Shown: positions 11,925 through 17,145 of the stretch, piece after piece | Layout of the letters: every line of letters begins with the position of its first letter | How positions within the stretch are numbered: the first letter of the stretch is position 1 | Made by a program: the position numbers and the translations under genes | Notes under the pieces: generated by a model | What the model saw: only the letters and a program-made list of their open reading frames with translations | Databases searched by the model: none | Told to the model about the DNA's origin: nothing | Assembly: GCA_964484145.1 (NCBI GenBank) | Contig: CAZAED010000025.1 | Span: 1-18,956 of the forward strand | DNA length: 18,956 bases | Source of the DNA: JAEUSF01 sp964484145 | Lineage (GTDB): Bacteria > Patescibacteriota > Doudnabacteria > UBA920 | Direction: 5' to 3'

Positions 11925-12311
11925 TTATTTCTTTTTTGTCGGTTTTTTCTTAGCCGGAGCTTTGGTTTTGGGTTTGGCTTTGGCAACAATAGCCTTAGAA
12001 ATTTTTTCCCAGTGAGACATTAAGTTTTTTTGCAAAGCGGTAATTTCTGCCGGAGCGGCTTTTTCATATTCGCCGTATTTTTTTACCACTTGTTTTACGG
12101 CTGCTTCGTAAGCCGGCTTGGTTACAGTTTTAAGCTGCTTGAGTTCTTTTATAACTTCTTCCTTGGCTTTACTAGCCCAAGTTTTAGCCGCGTCCCTGTG
12201 TTTTTTTGCGCCTTTGTCAAAAGCAAAATAGTAAGCAGTGGCTGCTGCGGCAGCTAAAGCTGCTGCGCCTGCGGTGGCTAGTTTAACCCCAACGTGTTGT
12301 GATTTAGACAT
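11925..12311 (-). CDS. Membrane-anchored protein with histone-H1-like Lys/Pro/Ala tail, 128 aa
   Basis: An Ala-rich hydrophobic helix at residues 9-31 is followed by a long charged helix (KKHRDAAKTWASKAKEEVIKE and onward, about 36-105). The tail is KAKPKTKAPAKKKPTKKK (111-128), the composition of eukaryote-like histone H1 tails that bind nucleic acid non-specifically. Similar short anchored coiled proteins with Lys-rich tails are common hypotheticals in CPR genomes. A role in tethering DNA or RNA to the membrane, or in surface charge, is speculation. The start is supported by AAGGAA a few bases upstream of ATG 12311. It is the last gene of a minus-strand run of small membrane proteins (13208 to 11925). 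Confidence 0.65.
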   Translation of the reverse strand: MSKSQHVGVKLATAGAAALAAAAATAYYFAFDKGAKKHRDAAKTWASKAKEEVIKELKQLKTVTKPAYEAAVKQVVKKYGEYEKAAPAEITALQKNLMSHWEKISKAIVAKAKPKTKAPAKKKPTKKK

Positions 12312-12347
12312 AGTATTTCCTTATTGTGTTACATTTTACATGTAACG

Positions 12348-12623
12348 TTATTTTTTCTCTTTTTTATTGGTACGATTATAGACTGAATTAAAGAAACTGG
12401 CTAGGTGTTTTACTTTTAGTCCTTGCTCCTTTACATTTTCACGCAAATCAGACAAGTCTTCGGCTATTAAGTCACTTTCCTTTTTGGCTTTTTGGGAAAT
12501 ATAGTTTATGGCCTTAGTAATTTTAATTACATAATACCCAACAACCAACATAACAATGGTAATAACTACCACCAAAATGCTGGTTAGGAAGAAAAATACG
12601 TCTTGTTTTAAAAAATCTGTCAT
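12348..12623 (-). CDS. Single-helix membrane protein with coiled-coil tail, 91 aa
   Basis: Hydrophobic helix at about residues 9-34 (FFFLTSILVVVITIVMLVVGYYVIKI), then a polar heptad-like region (ISQKAKKESDLIAEDLSDLRENV and onward) and a Lys-rich end (NRTNKKEKK). The layout resembles DUF948-type proteins of Gram-positive bacteria, short anchored coiled coils often found with YtxH-like proteins; the neighbouring 128-residue gene fits that pairing loosely. No enzyme motif. Starts at ATG 12623 without Shine-Dalgarno, beside a period-8 inverted array. Function unknown; probably co-transcribed with its neighbours. Confidence 0.62.
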   Translation of the reverse strand: MTDFLKQDVFFFLTSILVVVITIVMLVVGYYVIKITKAINYISQKAKKESDLIAEDLSDLRENVKEQGLKVKHLASFFNSVYNRTNKKEKK

Positions 12624-12630
12624 TTTTTTT

Positions 12631-12709
12631 CTACCAAATACGAAAGAGGCTAAATACTAAATCTAATCACCTTCACTTTTCGTATTTCGTTATTTTAGTA
12701 TTTTGTAGA
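12631..12709. repeat. Inverted array, 8-base period, between two small membrane-protein genes
   Basis: AAATAC at 12636 and 12652 (two 8-base steps) is mirrored by GTATTT at 12682 and 12698. Arms 12631-12662 and 12678-12709 align as inverted copies with the pattern CTACnAAATACnAAA then CnAAATACnAAA. The stop codon of the upstream gene (12714-12716) is 4 bases from its edge and the ATG of the next gene 8 bases from the other. Confidence 0.6.
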
Positions 12710-12713
12710 GAAG

Positions 12714-13208
12714 TTATTTGTAGTAGCTTTTTACTTCATAAAGCACATACAAAGAAAGTGCTGTGCCTATTATTAATCCGCCTAGGTTCATGGAAAGCAA
12801 GTTGCCAACTGCGGAAACTAAAATCGAGTATAGTAGTAAGCGCCAGCCGCTTAATTGGCGTTTAAACAGCCCTGGTAAAGCCATAGCTTCTAGTACTAAG
12901 GCAAATAAGGTAATCAAACCACCCACAAAATACATTCCACCTGTTTGCGCACCGGCGTACATGCTTATTGCTGGAATGGCAACAGCGCTTATGCCAAGGG
13001 CGAGCAGGATTGCCGGAATGGCAATAACCATTAAAATTAGTGTAATCCAAGGACCGTAATGAACAATGAATTCTTTTAATCCGGCAGGTAAGTGGACTGA
13101 AATTTTAGAGTATACTTTGCCTATTTCGTCCTCAATTTGTTTTAAAAAGCCTGAAGACGACTGTCCGGAAGGGGCAGTATTTGGTGTTTGATTTTGTGTC
13201 GGTTCCAT
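12714..13208 (-). CDS. Multi-spanning membrane protein of CPR type, 164 aa
   Basis: An N-terminal polar tail of about 25 residues rich in Gln, Thr and Ser (MEPTQNQTPNTAPSGQSSSG) is followed by a short amphipathic region and four hydrophobic helices (about 52-80, 88-110, 118-135 and 137-158), with Gly-rich turns (GLIIGTALSLYVLYEVKSYYK at the end). No catalytic or transport motif is visible. Proteins of this size and layout are recurrent hypotheticals in Patescibacteria. An extended -10 promoter TGC-TATAAT (13248-13240) starts the transcript about 25 bases before the ATG, without a Shine-Dalgarno. Likely first gene of the 13208-11925 run. Function unknown. Confidence 0.65.
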   Translation of the reverse strand: MEPTQNQTPNTAPSGQSSSGFLKQIEDEIGKVYSKISVHLPAGLKEFIVHYGPWITLILMVIAIPAILLALGISAVAIPAISMYAGAQTGGMYFVGGLITLFALVLEAMALPGLFKRQLSGWRLLLYSILVSAVGNLLSMNLGGLIIGTALSLYVLYEVKSYYK

Positions 13209-13239
13209 GAGTTTATTTGTAGTTAGTTAGTATGGCTTT

Positions 13240-13248
13240 ATTATAGCA
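13240..13248 (-). promoter_or_regulatory. Extended -10 promoter for membrane-protein run
   Basis: TGC followed by TATAAT on the minus strand (13248-13240). The -35 region is poor, as expected for an extended -10 promoter. Confidence 0.5.
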
Positions 13249-13263
13249 CGGTTTGGGTCATCT

Positions 13264-13327
13264 AAGCATTTAAACATGTAAACATTTAAGCATGCTTGTC
13301 TGTTTAGATGCTTGTATGCTTAAATGC
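13264..13327. repeat. Eight 8-base units, four forward and four inverted, no cargo
   Basis: The 64 bases divide exactly into 8-mers: AAGCATTT (13264), AAACATGT (13272), AAACATTT (13280), AAGCATGC (13288), then the inverted kind TTGTCTGT (13296), TTAGATGC (13304), TTGTATGC (13312), TTAAATGC (13320). The TAG stop of the nuclease gene (13329-13327) overlaps the last base. Units differ from one another, so the array is not a simple tandem duplication, yet the phase never slips. Confidence 0.8.
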
Positions 13328-13869
13328 TACTTCCCGTATCTACTAAACAGCTCCTCAAGCACTCTCTGATACTGCACCCGAATATTTTCATCTTTTCCAA
13401 CTTCTAAGACCTCATCGTTTAGGTTTGTAGCCGCGCTAGTCCAGTTAAAGCTGCCAGAGGCGTAGGCTTTGTCTGTTACCACAGCTTTTAAGTGCATTAT
13501 GGCGCTATGGTCTTGTTCGTAAACCGGAATTTCTGCTTTACGTAACTCATCTATTATTTTTTTCTGCGACTCAATTTGCGCGTATTGGTTCCTATCCGAA
13601 ATACCAACAACTTTTAGGCCTTTGTACTTTGCGGCAAGTAGCGCGTCTTTAATATCTGTCCGGGTAAAAGTATATACCGCGAAATAAACAAATTTGTCTG
13701 CGCTACGTATAACGTTTACAATTTGTTTGTTTAATTGCTCATCCTGATTATAGTAAACCCGTACCTCATGCGCGGGCTGGTAGCGGTAGGAGAAGTAGAA
13801 CTGGGCGGAGAGGGCGAGTAATAGAGCGATTGCGAGGATGTAAAATTTTTCTCTGGTGGAGGAAATCAT
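13327..13869 (-). CDS. Membrane-anchored single-domain phospholipase D / Nuc-type nuclease
   Basis: 180 residues from ATG 13869. A hydrophobic N-terminus (about residues 9-25, FYILAIALLLALSAQFYFSY) serves as signal anchor, so the catalytic domain should face outside. The single PLD motif is HLKAVVTD (about 125-132), followed by SGSFNWTSAA, where the GS/FN-T block is typical of Nuc/EndA-like endonucleases that dimerise to build one active site. KFVYFAVYTFTRTDIKDALLAA is the usual N-terminal strand-helix of the fold. An extracellular nuclease would suit CPR cells, which take up nucleic acids as precursors; that role is inference. Its stop codon overlaps an 8-mer array and its start abuts another, so the gene lies exactly between two arrays. 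TTG 13878 is an alternative start. Confidence 0.85.
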   Translation of the reverse strand: MISSTREKFYILAIALLLALSAQFYFSYRYQPAHEVRVYYNQDEQLNKQIVNVIRSADKFVYFAVYTFTRTDIKDALLAAKYKGLKVVGISDRNQYAQIESQKKIIDELRKAEIPVYEQDHSAIMHLKAVVTDKAYASGSFNWTSAATNLNDEVLEVGKDENIRVQYQRVLEELFSRYGK

Positions 13870-13876
13870 GGTTGTC

Positions 13877-13908
13877 AATTAAGCAAATTAGCAAACTAGC
13901 AACTAAGC
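13877..13908. repeat. Left arm (four 8-mers) of the element holding the four-helix-bundle gene
   Basis: Units AATTAAGC (13877), AAATTAGC (13885), AAACTAGC (13893), AACTAAGC (13901). The stop codon of the enclosed gene (13905-13903) is inside the last unit. Bases 13876-13894 match the complement of 14280-14298 at 18 of 19 positions. Confidence 0.8.
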
Positions 13909-14271
13909 ATCTTGGTTATCCAAAGTTTCTAATGCTTTCCATAGCATCGCACCGATTTCTTCGGCAAATTTTGATGCATTTTCGTAGTCTTCTTTAGAAA
14001 TAAATGTTTCCACAAAAGAAAAGTTTAATAAATATTTTGACTCTTTTAATGAACCGTAAGAAATTTCCCAGAAATTCTTTTTAACATTAATTTTTTTTCT
14101 GGCATATCCTTCAATGTAATTTAGTATTATAGATAGAGTTGATCTCCTTAACTGAGAAGTAACGCCGTAAAGTTCTTCTTTTGGGAATTTTTTTGCTAAC
14201 TTATAAACAACATGGACATAGGTATCCATTTTTATTTGAAGTTTTTCAAAATAATTTGGTTCTTTCTGCAT
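13903..14271 (-). CDS. Four-helix-bundle protein (S23 / 23S rRNA intervening-sequence protein family)
   Basis: 122 residues, the normal length for this family. Typical features: F-KLQIKMDTYVHVVYKLAKKFP near the start (residues 8-30), then GVTSQLRRSTLSIILNYIEGYARK (37-60), whose QLRRSxLSIxxNIxEGxxR core is the family signature, and a C-terminal SLKESKYLL-F plus an amphipathic helix. The fold is a bundle that forms pentamers in solved homologues. Family members are known as ORFs inside rRNA intervening sequences, and a related branch (Avd) assists diversity-generating retroelements. Here it is not in rRNA: it fills the space between two inverted four-unit 8-mer arms, directly after smpB. ATG is 2 bases from the right arm and the stop lies in the left arm. 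No Shine-Dalgarno. Confidence 0.9.
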   Translation of the reverse strand: MQKEPNYFEKLQIKMDTYVHVVYKLAKKFPKEELYGVTSQLRRSTLSIILNYIEGYARKKINVKKNFWEISYGSLKESKYLLNFSFVETFISKEDYENASKFAEEIGAMLWKALETLDNQDA

Positions 14272-14273
14272 AT

Positions 14274-14305
14274 GTTTAATTGCTAACTTGCTTAATTGCT
14301 AAATT
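14274..14305. repeat. Right arm (four inverted 8-mers) of the four-helix-bundle element
   Basis: Units GTTTAATT (14274), GCTAACTT (14282), GCTTAATT (14290), GCTAAATT (14298), inverted with respect to the left arm. The smpB stop codon (14301-14299) is inside the last unit. Confidence 0.8.
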
Positions 14306-14730
14306 GAGTCTCGGATTTCCTTCTTACTCTCCCTCTTCTTTATGTATTCCCGTTTGTCCGTCTTCTTTCTTGCTTTTCCAATTCCAATTCGTACCTTTAC
14401 CCAGCCCTTAGGTGTTACTAAAATTTCTAAGGGGATAAGTACTAGGCCTTTTTCTTTGCCTAGGAGTTTTTGTACTTCATCTTTTTTAAGCAAAAGCTTC
14501 CTGCTTTGGGTTGGGTCATAACCATCGGCAGGCGCGTATTTGTAAGGACCAATGTGGCAGTTTATTAAACTAGCGCCATTTATTCCTACAGTTACGTAAG
14601 AGCCGGTTAAAGAGGTATTGCCGCTTTTAACGCTTTTTACTTCAGCTCCGCTCAATACCAAGCCCGCCACGAAAGTATCTTTAATTTCGTAGTCATAGCG
14701 CGCGCGTTTGTTTTCCGCTAATGTCTTCAT
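14299..14730 (-). CDS. smpB: SsrA-binding protein SmpB
   Basis: 143 residues, normal for SmpB. Binds the tRNA-like domain of tmRNA and brings it to stalled ribosomes for trans-translation. Typical blocks: LAENKRARYDYEIKDTFVAGLVLSG (residues 3-27), EVKSVKSGNTSLTGSYV (30-46), CHIGPYK (58-64), RKLLLKKDEVQKLLG (77-91), LVLIPLEI (96-103), and the basic tail KARKKTDKREYIKKRESKKEIRDSI (119-143), which folds into the mRNA channel. The tmRNA gene is in the same window (7339-7731). A TATAAT at 14762-14757 on the minus strand gives a leader of about 20 bases without Shine-Dalgarno. That promoter overlaps, head to head, the promoter of the plus-strand ORF at 14774. The stop codon lies in an 8-mer array arm. 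Confidence 0.97.
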   Translation of the reverse strand: MKTLAENKRARYDYEIKDTFVAGLVLSGAEVKSVKSGNTSLTGSYVTVGINGASLINCHIGPYKYAPADGYDPTQSRKLLLKKDEVQKLLGKEKGLVLIPLEILVTPKGWVKVRIGIGKARKKTDKREYIKKRESKKEIRDSI

Positions 14731-14737
14731 TTTATGA

Positions 14738-14766
14738 TTGATATTTAACTTACAATATTATACAAT
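14738..14766 (+). promoter_or_regulatory. Promoter for the 68-residue ORF, overlapping the divergent smpB promoter
   Basis: TTGATA (14738-14743), 17 bases, TACAAT (14761-14766), then 7 bases to ATG 14774. The smpB -10 on the other strand (14757-14762) shares two bases with this -10. Confidence 0.65.
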
Positions 14767-14773
14767 CCTTTTT

Positions 14774-14980
14774 ATGATAGTACCACTAACCCAAAAAGAG
14801 GACACCACCTACGGGTGGTCTGAGAAAGCTGTCCACGGACAGCAAATAAGATACGGAGCAGGACCCTTTCGGTCTTTGGGGTGGGTAGATAACGAACCAG
14901 GTAAGATGAAGAGAGTTCTTCAGCTTGATCCTGATACAATCCTATGCATCGGGGCTGAATATCTAACAAAGACCCTGTAG
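14774..14980 (+). CDS. Small hypothetical protein, 68 aa, or a structured RNA
   Basis: ORF from ATG 14774 beginning MIVPLTQKEDTTYGWSEKAV, soluble, with no recognised family or membrane segment. ATG lies 7 bases after the -10 box, so translation would be leaderless. Two hairpins with four-base loops lie near the 5' end: ACCACC/GGTGGT around TACG (14804-14819) and GCTGTC/GACAGC around CACG (14828-14843). The unit ends in a strong terminator about 30 bases after the stop codon. Stable helices so close to the 5' end are unusual for a leaderless message, so a non-coding RNA of about 265 bases is a real alternative. Base composition (31 of 60 G+C in 14821-14880) matches the other GC-rich orphan units. 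Confidence 0.4.
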   Translation: MIVPLTQKEDTTYGWSEKAVHGQQIRYGAGPFRSLGWVDNEPGKMKRVLQLDPDTILCIGAEYLTKTL

Positions 14981-15009
14981 GAGGCGTTTCCACCCATGGA
15001 ATCCGATAA

Positions 15010-15040
15010 GCCGGCTCGTGAACGGGCCGGCCTTTTGTTT
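15010..15040 (+). terminator. Intrinsic terminator after the 68-residue ORF
   Basis: GCCGGCTCG (15010-15018) pairs with CGGGCCGGC (15023-15031) around TGAA, with one G-T pair, followed by CTTTTGTTT. Confidence 0.85.
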
Positions 15041-15059
15041 CACTTTTTTGACCATTTTA

Positions 15060-15068
15060 TGCTATAAT
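15060..15068 (+). promoter_or_regulatory. Extended -10 promoter for argS
   Basis: TGC plus perfect TATAAT (15063-15068), 11 bases before ATG 15080; the leader would be about 5 bases. Confidence 0.6.
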
Positions 15069-15079
15069 AATTGCATTAT

Positions 15080-16816
15080 ATGACTAGTGAAACAGCAAAA
15101 AATTATATAAGTCATGTGCTTTCAAGCGCGCTTTCTAGCTTAAAGCTGACTTCATATTTGGATACTTTAATTATTTCTTCCCCTGAAGCAGAGTTTGGTG
15201 ACTATAGTACAAACGCAGGCTTAATTTTGGCTAAAGAGGTGAAGGTTAGCCCCAAAGAAGTAGCAAACAAAATAATAGAGGAAATAAAAAAGGAAGATAT
15301 AAAGCATTATTTATCGACAGTAGAGGCAAAGGGTGGCTTTATAAATTTCACTTTTTCTGAGGAATTTTTAATAAAAAATTTAGGAAAAATTATAGAGGAG
15401 CGCGATTTGTTTGGGTCTTCGCTGCTTGGGGGCGGCAAGAAAATTTTAGTGGAGTACTTTCAGCCAAATGTGGCAAAGCCGCTTCATTTAGGACATTTAA
15501 GAACCGCAATTATTGGCGACAGTTTATTTAGAATATTTTTGTCGCAAGGCTTTAAAGCAGAGAGCGATACGCATCTTGGCGACTGGGGCACGCAGTTTGG
15601 TTTGGTTATTTTGGCTTACAAAAAATATGGCGACATTTCGGTTATAGAAAAAAATCCTATTGAGGAGTTAAATAAACTTTATGTAAAAATAAATTCGGAA
15701 ATGGAAGCTAATCCGGAACTTCGGGAAGAAGGTAAGGCTGAATTTGTAAAACTTGAAAAAGGCGATTCTGAAAACCGCGAACTTTGGAAAAAGTTTAAAG
15801 ATTGGTCCTGGCAGGAATACGAAGTAGTTTACAAAGATTTGGAAATAAGAAAGTCAGACCACGACTGGCCGGAAAGTTTTTTTGAAGACAAAATGTCGGC
15901 TGTAATTGATGAGCTTAAAACCAAAGGTTTGCTTAAAGAATCCCAAGGCGCACAAATTGTAGATTTAGAGGCGTATGGTTTAGGCATAGCGCTACTTGTA
16001 AAGTCAGACGGCGGCACAACTTATTTGCTCCGTGACCTTGCGACCTATATTTATAGAAAAGCGCAAGGCTTTGAAAAACAGTTCTATGTGGTAGATGTTC
16101 GCCAAGCTCATACGCTAAAACAGACCTTTAAAATTGTTGAGCTGTTAGGCTATATTAAACATCCGGAGGAAGCCGTACATATTTCTTACGGATTTTTAAC
16201 TTTGCCAGAGGGAGCCATGAGTACGCGTAAAGGCACTGTGGTAGGCGCAAAAGAATTTATAGAAAACGTGCAAAAAGAAGCGCTTAAAATTATAGAAGAA
16301 AAAAATCCGCAGTTACAATCGAAAGCTATTGTTGCAAAACAAGTTGCTGCCGGAGCCATAAAATATTTTGATCTTTCTCACAACCTAAAAAGTGACATAG
16401 TCTTTGACCCAAAAAAAGCTATTACTTTTGAAGGTAATACCGGCCCATACCTTATGTACACGCATGCTAGGATACATGGAATACTTAGAAAATCCGAAAT
16501 CCGAAATCCGAAATCCGAAATAAACCTTAAATCTGAAATCTTAAATCTTAAATCGGAGGAACTCTCCGTCCTTCGCAAACTCCTTAAATTCCCCGAAACC
16601 GTCTCCCAAGTCGCCGAAGACCATTTGCCTAACATTCTTTGCAACTACCTATTTGAACTCTCTCAAACCTTTAACGCGTTTTACCAAAAAGTGCCGGTAT
16701 TACAAGAAACAGATGAAAAGATTAAAGATTTCAGATTAAAGCTAATAACTGCTACCGCCCAAGTAATTAAAAACGGACTTTACTTACTTGGCATAGAAGC
16801 GCCGGAGGAAATGTGA
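15080..16816 (+). CDS. argS: Arginyl-tRNA synthetase
   Basis: 578 residues from ATG 15080, class I synthetase charging tRNA-Arg in the cytoplasm. Order of parts: N-terminal Add-1 domain (about 1-110), HIGH-type motif NVAKPLHLGHLRTAIIGDS (130-148), the ArgRS-specific HLGDWGTQFG (165-174), GTTYLLRDLATY (312-323), MSTRKG (380-385, the KMSKS counterpart), and the anticodon-binding helical domain after GNTGPYLMYTHARIHGIL. Between that segment and SVLRKLLKFPETV is an odd low-complexity stretch, residues about 471-493 (KSEIRNPKSEI and KSEILNLKSEE), encoded by a period-7 DNA array in the same reading frame. The site is a surface linker in this domain, so the enzyme is probably active. TTG 15071 is an alternative start but lies only 2 bases after the -10 box. 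Confidence 0.96.
   Translation: MTSETAKNYISHVLSSALSSLKLTSYLDTLIISSPEAEFGDYSTNAGLILAKEVKVSPKEVANKIIEEIKKEDIKHYLSTVEAKGGFINFTFSEEFLIKNLGKIIEERDLFGSSLLGGGKKILVEYFQPNVAKPLHLGHLRTAIIGDSLFRIFLSQGFKAESDTHLGDWGTQFGLVILAYKKYGDISVIEKNPIEELNKLYVKINSEMEANPELREEGKAEFVKLEKGDSENRELWKKFKDWSWQEYEVVYKDLEIRKSDHDWPESFFEDKMSAVIDELKTKGLLKESQGAQIVDLEAYGLGIALLVKSDGGTTYLLRDLATYIYRKAQGFEKQFYVVDVRQAHTLKQTFKIVELLGYIKHPEEAVHISYGFLTLPEGAMSTRKGTVVGAKEFIENVQKEALKIIEEKNPQLQSKAIVAKQVAAGAIKYFDLSHNLKSDIVFDPKKAITFEGNTGPYLMYTHARIHGILRKSEIRNPKSEINLKSEILNLKSEELSVLRKLLKFPETVSQVAEDHLPNILCNYLFELSQTFNAFYQKVPVLQETDEKIKDFRLKLITATAQVIKNGLYLLGIEAPEEM
16490..16556. repeat. Period-7 array inside argS coding sequence
   Basis: The core AATC (once AATA) recurs at 16491, 16498, 16505, 16512 and 16519, then at 16530, 16537, 16544 and 16551: five CGAAATC-type units, a short spacer, then four TTAAATC/TGAAATC units in the same orientation. 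There is no stop codon in the argS frame. Unlike the intergenic arrays its halves are direct, not inverted. Confidence 0.8.
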
Positions 16817-16850
16817 TTCACAGATACACAGATGTAAACTGATAACACGG
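16817..16850. repeat. Short degenerate array directly after argS stop codon
   Basis: Starting at the base after the TGA come TTCACAGA, TACACAGA, TGTAAACTGA and TAACACGGA: roughly 8-10-base units sharing an ACA(C)nGA core. Only one orientation is present. Confidence 0.5.
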
Positions 16851-16898
16851 ATAGATGCAACTTTGTCACCCCAGAATTTTGAGACTTTACGAAGACTA

Positions 16899-16920
16899 TC
16901 CGGGATCCGGAATTTTTTTA
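16899..16920 (+). terminator. Probable terminator after argS
   Basis: TCCGG (16899-16903) pairs with CCGGA (16907-16911) around GAT, followed by seven T residues (16913-16919). The stem is short. Confidence 0.5.
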
Positions 16921-16945
16921 ATTATTTACCGATTATCTAGAATTT

Positions 16946-17128
16946 ATGATACTCAAAACGAGTTTAATAGTAATAGGAGTGGTGTTAATTATATTTAATA
17001 AAAAAGCCGGGTTATATCTTCAAAAGAGCTGGTTATTAAACCCTTTTCATTTAGGCACAGAATTTACTTCTAGGGTTTGGGTTATTTTACTAGCGATTTG
17101 TATTTTGTTAATTAGCTTAAGTTTGTAA
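16946..17128 (+). CDS. Tiny two-helix membrane protein, 60 aa
   Basis: Two hydrophobic segments (residues 1-17, MILKTSLIVIGVVLIIF, and 44-60, VWVILLAICILLISLSL) flank a short basic loop with NKKAGLYLQKSW and NPFHLGTEFTSR. No recognised family. The second helix ends at the stop codon, so both termini are probably on the same side. It lies 17 bases before ileS on the same strand and may share its transcript. No Shine-Dalgarno or clear promoter was found. The composition fits the native AT-rich genes. Could be a real small protein or a fortuitous ORF; membrane character makes it moderately credible. Confidence 0.5.
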   Translation: MILKTSLIVIGVVLIIFNKKAGLYLQKSWLLNPFHLGTEFTSRVWVILLAICILLISLSL

Positions 17129-17145
17129 AATCTATTTTTTATTTT

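Noticed and set aside
13903..14271. Diversity-generating retroelement suggested by the Avd-like four-helix-bundle family
   Set aside because: No reverse transcriptase, template repeat or variable repeat is present in the window.
14774..14900. TPP riboswitch suggested by a CTGAGA after a hairpin
   Set aside because: The second conserved half (ACCCTTTGAACCTGA-like) is absent and no thiamine gene follows.
16490..16556. CRISPR-like array in argS
   Set aside because: Units are only 7 bases with no spacers, and the region is translated in frame within argS.
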